A stretch of 64,000 nt of DNA from Quercus robur (taxonomy: Eukaryota; Streptophyta; Magnoliopsida; Fagales; Fagaceae): contig NC_065545.1 of assembly GCF_932294415.1 (NCBI RefSeq), positions 18,542,857 through 18,606,856 of the forward strand. Direction: 5' to 3'. The notes under the pieces were generated by a model. The model was not told the origin of the DNA. It saw only the letters and a program-made list of their open reading frames with translations, and searched no databases. A program made the position numbers and the translations under genes. Below are positions 58,906 through 64,000 of this stretch, one piece after another; position 1 is the first letter of the stretch; each line of letters begins with the position of its first letter.

Positions 58906-59080
58906 CTGCACGTGTTTCAGCTTTAGGGGGACAAAATGTACTGTTCACAGGTCTCACAACCACTTTATTCAGAAAAAAAATATATTAAAATGGGTTCCAC
59001 AACACTATTCACACATTTAAAAATTATTTTGCTATAATGTTTTCAAGTTTTTGTAAAATAAGCTGTATCCAAACGGACCA
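58809..59080. mobile_element. PIF/Harbinger-like MITE, 272 bp
   Basis: Ends GTATATGTTTGGAT and (complement) TGGTCCGTTTGGATAC, flanked by TTA on both sides (58806-58808 and 59081-59083). Contains a T run of about 50 bases at 58851-58900. Confidence 0.75.
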
Positions 59081-59083
59081 TTA

Positions 59084-59430
59084 TTGTATACAAAACATAT
59101 TTATACTTTTTTTCACATATTCTACTACTATAAATACTTTTGGATCACTTTGTTTCTTATTCTTTGTAGATCATAAATGGGGGAATGGAAAATACGTTTT
59201 TTATTTTTTTTTTGCAACAAATTGAATCCTAAAAAAAAAAAAAAAAAAAAATTGGTAACAAATTTACTAAATTGTACATTAAATCCTATAAACTAATAAA
59301 AATTTGATTTGTTTCACAAGAAAATAAAAGAAAGGACAAAATTAAACTTTATAAAAAAGTCTCAGCTCTATTGTTTGAAATTAACTATAGAAAAATTATT
59401 TTTAGGTTTAAAAATGAAGAAGAACATTTT

Positions 59431-59474
<44 letters not shown>

Positions 59475-60398
59475 TTAGTTTGAATTGGGTAGGGTTTGGG
59501 TACCCATGGGACCAAGAGCTGGGGACAATGGCGGCTCCATAAATTTTCTTGAGGGTGGACATTAAGAAACTTTAAATTATACAAAATCTAATAAAAATAA
59601 AATTTTATATATTGAAAAAAAAACACAAATACATTAAGTTTTACAATTTTCTTCTACGAGTTTTCATATTTTGAAACTGTTGTACAATAGTCTTATTATC
59701 AATGCTACTACAAGCTACACCACTTTCAAATTTAAGTTCAATAAATCTTTTCATGGGCTTCTTCTTTTTGTTTTGTTTTGTTTTTTTGAAAGGCTTCTTT
59801 TTGTTTGAAATGGCCTAATATATTGTTAAGAAGAGAAAATTTAAAAAAAAAAATTTGTTGGATCTTAAAAAATTTAGGGTGATCACAAACTCGCAGTTTT
59901 TTAAGGTTAAACAAATCATAATTAAAAAAATGTGTATATATATATATATATATATGCCAAGCTGGCTTGTGTCCATTCTACTGCTTAGAGAGAATTTAGC
60001 CCCTTAAGCATGTGTGGGAAAATGAGTAACAAAAATGATAGATTTATTATTATTTTTTAGTACAGCCAGATATTATAGCTTAACTGAAATGAAAATAGCA
60101 ATGGGATTCAACTCGGCCCAAGTTTGAACTAGCTTGAATTGGGCCAACGACAACAACCTGTTCAATTCATCTACATTTTCGAAAGCCCATCATCATCCCT
60201 GAAAAAGGTTAAAAAATCGAAATCTTTGTAAAAAAAAAAAAAAAAAAAAACGGTTAACTACGTTTGGTTAGGTTATCTAACCCTATCCCTAACCCTACAA
60301 TCCCTATAAAACCCCTAAAACCCCACCCCTAAAACCCATCACTGTTCATTCAAAAAAAAAAAAAAGAAAAAAACTCAGTCTCTACTCTAGCTTTGAAA
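59084..60398. other. Intergenic DNA with a possible hAT relic
   Basis: At about 59525-59830 a hAT-like edge (atggcggctcc) is followed, reading minus, by a tail resembling the C-terminus of ZMYM1-like hAT transposases (near 59650-59760: ELKFESGVACSSIDN then FQNMKTRRRKL). Also T and A runs (59433-59471, 60229-60250), a TA tract (59936-59955) and repeated aaccctaaccct-like words at 60280-60330 before the next gene. Confidence 0.35.
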
Positions 60399-60893
60399 AT
60401 GGCTCTCCGTCGTTTTTTGATCAAGTCTACCACTACCACTACCCCAACCCCAACCCGCTTTCCTCCACCACCACCACCACCACCCTCTGCTCCTACCACC
60501 ACCACAACCCCAACCCGTTCTCCTCCTCTCAAGCCTCCACCCGCTCCATTTACTCGTCCCCTCCTCCTCCTCACTACCCATCTCATCCCTTCTACTCCAC
60601 CCGCTCCATTTACTCCTCCCCATCTCCTCACTTCCCGGGCTTTCTCAAGCCCTGGGGAAAACTCACCCGCCAAGGTGCTTGTCCATCAGTTCATCGAAAA
60701 GATGAAAAACCATGTATCCGATTTGCCTTTTCCACCAGCGGTCAAGGCGGCCCTTCACACCATTTTGAAGGGCATGCTCTTTGCCGCTGGTGAAAGAGCA
60801 TTCGAGCTGCTCGTGAGGGTCTTCCTCTGGCTCAAGGAGAAGCTCTTGACGTGGTGGAAGGGCAAGAAGAAGGCGGCGGAGGATGAAGAGTGA
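60399..60893 (+). CDS. Small unknown protein with organelle-targeting-like N-terminus
   Basis: The frame of 164 residues starts at ATG 60399 (MALRRFLIKS). The first ~80 residues are Arg/Thr/Pro-rich without acidic residues, with PPPPPPPP and the near-repeated PPAPFT and HLIPSTPPAPFT stretches, ending TSRAFSSPG. This looks like a mitochondrial or plastid presequence with a cleavage region. The rest (about 90-164) is a compact helical domain, ENSPAKVLVHQFIEKMKNHV to an amphipathic LLVRVFLWLKEKLLTWWKGK stretch, ending acidic (AAEDEE). No family recognised. A single exon with an intact frame, preceded by a CT/A-rich leader. GC-rich coding composition unlike its surroundings supports a real gene. 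Confidence 0.65.
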   Translation: MALRRFLIKSTTTTTPTPTRFPPPPPPPPSAPTTTTTPTRSPPLKPPPAPFTRPLLLLTTHLIPSTPPAPFTPPHLLTSRAFSSPGENSPAKVLVHQFIEKMKNHVSDLPFPPAVKAALHTILKGMLFAAGERAFELLVRVFLWLKEKLLTWWKGKKKAAEDEE

Positions 60894-60954
60894 AGACCGA
60901 AGCATCTGGGTTTTTGTTTTTTTTTTTGTTTTGAGTAAAAAAAAATTACGGGCA

Positions 60955-60986
<32 letters not shown>

Positions 60987-61007
60987 TGAGTCTTTTAAGT
61001 TTTGCCA

Positions 61008-61172
61008 CATTTCACAGTGGTTTTGAGTCTGTGACCATGGCTAATGGCGGTGTTTTGCCTAACATTTATCAGAATTTGTATACTGGGTTGTTAGGTTATG
61101 GGTTTTAACAGCTTTGTAATGAAGTAACTTTTTGTGTGATAATGAAATATTGTTTCAGATTTTCAATGTGTT
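61008..61172 (+). pseudogene. Second histone H2A.X 3'-end relic
   Basis: Similar to 32965-33260: cacatttcacagtgg, then [16 protein letters not shown], then a deletion of most of the C-terminal tail, then the shared 3' flank (gacagctttgtaatgaagta-like). The SQEF end is missing. Confidence 0.85.
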
Positions 61173-61395
61173 ATGTGAATGTTTTCTGGTTTCTTCTATG
61201 TGAATGTTTTCTGGTTTCTTCTCTGTGTTGCTGTGTATTTGGACTTTGTTGTCTTCCATTTTCAGTTGATTGAATGAAAACTGTTGAGCATCAGCATTTG
61301 GCTTCTCAAACGCCAAATTGTAAAATACATTTGGCATTTGGGCCCAAATTGCTCCAGCAACTGGATTGTTATTAATGCCGAATGGGTGTATGTGG

Positions 61396-61652
61396 CTCCG
61401 TCGGAGTGGGTTTGCTGCGTGGGTTTTTTTTTTTTGGTGGTGTGGATGGTCGGAGAGGGTGGTGTTGGTGGCTGTGCTGTGTTGGCGTTGGTCCGTCGGA
61501 GTGGGTTTTGGGTAAGTGGGTTTGCTGCGTGGGTTTTTTTTTTTTTTTTTTTTTTTGGTGGTGTGGATGGTCGGAGAGGGTGGTGTTGGTGGCTGTGCTG
61601 TGTTGGCGTTGGTCCGTCGGAGTGGGTTTTGGGTAAGTGGGTTTGCTGCCTG

Positions 61653-61695
<43 letters not shown>

Positions 61696-61980
61696 GTGGT
61701 GTGGATGGTCGGAGAGGGTGGTGTTGGTGGCTGTGCTGTGTTGGCGTTGGTCCGTCGGAGTGGGTTTTGGGTAAGTGGGTTTGCTGCGTGGGTTTTTTTT
61801 TTTTTTTTTTTTTTTTGTGGTGTGGATGGTCGGAGAGGGTGGTGTTGGTGGCTGTGCTGTGTTGGCGTTGGTCCATCGGAGTGGGTTTTGGGTCAGTGGT
61901 TTGTTGCCTGGTTTTTTTTTTTTTTTTGTGGAGTGGATGGTCGGAGAGGGTGGTGTTGGTGGTGCTGTGTTGGCGTTGAA
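61396..61980 (+). repeat. Five-unit minisatellite with variable poly-T
   Basis: Units of about 105-130 bases carry gtgtggatggtcggagaggg, gttggcgttggtccgtcgga and gtgggtttgctgcgtggg, each followed by a T run of 11 to about 36 bases. Unit length varies mainly with the T run. Long frames on both strands are repeat artefacts. Confidence 0.92.
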
Positions 61981-62423
61981 TTGTATATTTTTTTTTTTTT
62001 TGGTTCGTTTGAGGTTGTTGCTGGTGGTGCTGAAAGTTTGAGATCCGTACAACTCTGCCATAAACATACAGAGAATTAAAAAAAAAATTAATTTTTTTTA
62101 TATTTTTTTATTTTAGGTAGCTCAAAGATTTTGTGTTAAGATATTTTTTAATCGAATAATGAAAAATTGTGCTTTGAGCACATTGAATTTTAATTGCTAT
62201 TGCTATAAGATTGTGAGTTATAAACACAGCGCGGTTTTGTGAACTGGAAATTATTATTTTTTAAAATAGTGTTTTTAGATTGAATGGCCGTTTCTTTGTT
62301 AATCCCTTTCCAGAGCGAATTTGTATTTTTCAATTCGATTTTTAATGTAAAATGTTATGATACGTGAGTTCATGATTTGATTTTTTGTGTTGTTTGGCTT
62401 GTGTTTGTTGCTTCTCGTTGCAG

Positions 62424-62630
62424 TGGTGGGGTCCTTGTCTCCTATGCTGAGGCAAACTCGACCAACGGTGCTCCTGCCATTGCTTCATCTGAATCGGAGA
62501 ACGTGAAAAAGAAGGTGGTGGTACTAGGAACTGGTTGGGCTGGAACTAGTTTCTTGAAGAATCTGAACAACCCCACATACGATGTTCAAGTGATATCGCC
62601 CCGTAATTATTTTACCTTTTTACCCCTTCC
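62424..62630 (+). pseudogene. NDB-type external alternative NAD(P)H dehydrogenase exon fragment
   Basis: Preceded by an acceptor (cgttgcag). It reads GGVLVSYAEANSTNGAPAIA, then KKKVVVLGTGWAGTSFLKNL with the GxGxxG dinucleotide-binding motif, then YDVQVISPRNYFTF. This matches the second exon of plant NDB proteins of the mitochondrial inner membrane. After NYFTFLP the homology ends with no donor and runs into the leader of the UTP15 copy. No other exon is nearby. Confidence 0.85.
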
Positions 62631-62746
62631 TGCGTGGTATTCTCAGTCTAAAACCCCACAAGCACACATAACACATATTCGGTATTCCCTGTCTAAAACC
62701 CTGAACTTCCAAAATTTAGAGCTTTCACTTTGCACAACCTCCTTCC

Positions 62747-64000
62747 ATGGCGGAACCAAATTCAACCTTCAAACCCATCAAACCGAAGCTCAAACCCAAA
62801 CCCAGAACCCCAAACCAAACCCCAGAATCAAAGTACTGGTCCTCCTTCAAAACCCACCAAATCCCAGACCTCATCTCCTCCATCACTTCCCTCACTTTCT
62901 CTCCCTCACCACCTCACTCTTTTGCCGCCACTCACTCCACTTCCCTCAAAATCTTCAATCCCCAAACCCTCTCTCCTTCCTCCACCATCTCCTCCTTCTC
63001 CGACGTCGTTTCCTCTGCCTCGTTCCGCTGTGACGGCCTCTTGATCGCTGCATCTGACCTCTCGGGTCTAATCCAAGTGTTCGATGTCAAAACGCGGACC
63101 CCACTTCGCAAACTCAGGTCCCACACACGCCCGGTACGTTTTCTCAAATACCCACTTCATGATAAGCTCCATTTGGTCTCTCTCTGGGGCGATGATGATG
63201 TTGTTAAGTACTGGGATGTTGCTTCTGAGACTCCACTTTTAGAGCTTTTGGGTCATAAGGAGTAAGGACTATGTGCGTTGTGGTGATTTTTCACCTGTTA
63301 GTCATGAAATGTGTGTCCCTGGGTCTTATGATCATACGGTTAAGCTCTGGGATGTGAGATTGACTGGGTTAGTTGCTACTGCAGGTGGGAATTCGGTTAA
63401 GATCTGGGATTTTATTGGAGGTGGGAAGATGGTTTATTCGATGGAGAGTCATACCAAGACGGTTACTTCAGTTTGTGTAGGGAGAGTTGGGAAGGAGAAT
63501 GTTGAGGAAGGGAGGGAGCATAGAGTTTTGAGTGTGGGATTGGATGGGTATATGAAGGTGTTCGATTATGGGAGGATGAAGGTCACACATTCTATGAGGT
63601 TCCCAGCACCACTTATGTCAATTGGGTTTTCACCAGATTGTGGGGTGAGAGTGATTGGGAGTTCGAATGGGGTAATGTATGTTGGGAAGAGAAAAACGAA
63701 GCAGGAGAATGTGGGGAGGAGAATGTGGAGAGTGGTTTGAGAAGCTTTTGGAGTTTAGGTGTGGAGGAGGAGAGAAGGGTTATGAGGCCTTCATATTTTC
63801 GGTATTTTCATAGAGGGCAGGGCGATAAGCCTAAGGAGGGGGATTATTTGGTTATGAGGCCAAAGAAGGTAAAGTTGGCAGAGCATGGTAAGTTGTTGAA
63901 GAAGTTTAGGCACAAGGAGGCACTGCTGTCAGTGTTGGGCAATAAGAATCCGGAGAATGTGGTGGCGGTGATGGAGGAATTGGTGGCAAGGAGGAAATTG
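62747..64000 (+). pseudogene. UTP15: UTP15 (SWA1-like) U3 snoRNP WD40 protein gene, broken and cut by the window end
   Basis: UTP15 is a nucleolar WD40 protein of the small-subunit processome, needed for 18S rRNA maturation. The start is MAEPNSTFKPIKPKLKPKPR. WD repeats follow (SDLSGLIQVFDVKTRTPLRK, YDHTVKLWDVR, GNSVKIWDFIGGGKMVYSME, VLSVGLDGYMKVFDYGRMKV). The C-terminal part (RPSYFRYFHRGQGDKPKEGD and VVAVMEELVARRKL) continues to the window edge. A TAAGGAG duplication near 63263 breaks the frame after LLGHKE. About 25-30 residues of one WD repeat are missing in frame after LWDVRL, and the frame shifts again near 63700. No introns interrupt it. It therefore looks like a decaying copy. A retrocopy cannot be excluded, but I do not know that the parent has introns. 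Confidence 0.87.

Noticed and set aside
60270-60335. Interstitial telomeric repeat (ccctaaccct-like words)
   Set aside because: Only a few irregular units without a regular CCCTAAA period; more likely a leader with telo-box-like words.
60350-60673. Gly/Arg-rich minus-strand frame of about 107 residues
   Set aside because: Shadow of the proline-rich presequence of the plus-strand gene.
61372-62079. Overlapping 180-230-residue frames in the poly-T minisatellite
   Set aside because: Low-complexity repeat translation on both strands; no independent coding signal.

Overview
The window is nuclear DNA of a eudicot, most likely a woody one. The coding sequence that can be read is plant-type: U1 snRNP C with a proline/methionine-rich tail, F-box/DUF295 proteins, an OMA1-like protease, PhzF, SWA1/UTP15 and an NDB-type NADH dehydrogenase. 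It lies in AT-rich DNA full of A/T homopolymers, (TA)n tracts, MITEs and solo LTRs. The repeat style would suit Fagales/Fagaceae, but that is a guess from memory, not a proof.

Layout. 0-2.5 kb: LINE RNase H relic and a possible MITE. 2.6-10.8 kb: complete four-exon U1C gene whose second intron carries a tRNA-type SINE and a 5.74-kb MULE with its own nested LINE tail. 13.1-17.9 kb (minus): decayed BRCT-domain (PAXIP1-like) gene with two nonsense codons, several frame breaks and an exact 221-bp tandem duplication; a tRNA-Pro(UGG) lies just beyond it. 18.5-22.3 and 33.5-37.1 kb: two copies of one segment holding an F-box/DUF295 gene. The second copy is intact. The first is scrambled by a deletion-inversion and carries two solo LTRs. 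A third, more diverged F-box gene is at 25.2 kb. 29.1-30.6 kb: deleted hAT element. 30.9-32.9 kb: apparently whole OMA1-like metallopeptidase gene, followed by a histone H2A.X C-terminal fragment. 37.3-43.8 kb: tandem duplication whose first copy was split by about 3.6 kb holding a MITE, a truncated endonuclease/exonuclease/phosphatase-family gene and two LINE tails. 44.8-47.5 kb: a 2.75-kb hAT-type foldback element, with perfect 8-bp target duplication and TAGGGGTGGCAAA ends, made almost wholly of two head-to-head minisatellite arrays. 47.8-48.1 kb: first two exons of a PhzF gene. 49-51.5 kb: LTR piece, then exon fragments of a Rho GDI and a bZIP gene leading to a CACTA-type terminus. 51.5-53 kb: decayed OMA1-like copy. 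55-59.1 kb: several TIR elements with target duplications. 60.4-60.9 kb: small organelle-targeted-looking gene. 61-64 kb: H2A.X relic, poly-T-bearing minisatellite, NDB exon fragment and a broken UTP15 copy running off the end.

The genes do not form a pathway. Intact coding candidates are U1C (splicing), two F-box proteins, one OMA1-like protease and the unknown 60.4-kb gene. The rest is duplicated, truncated or captured coding DNA, which makes the window mainly a record of transposition, template switching and gene-fragment capture.
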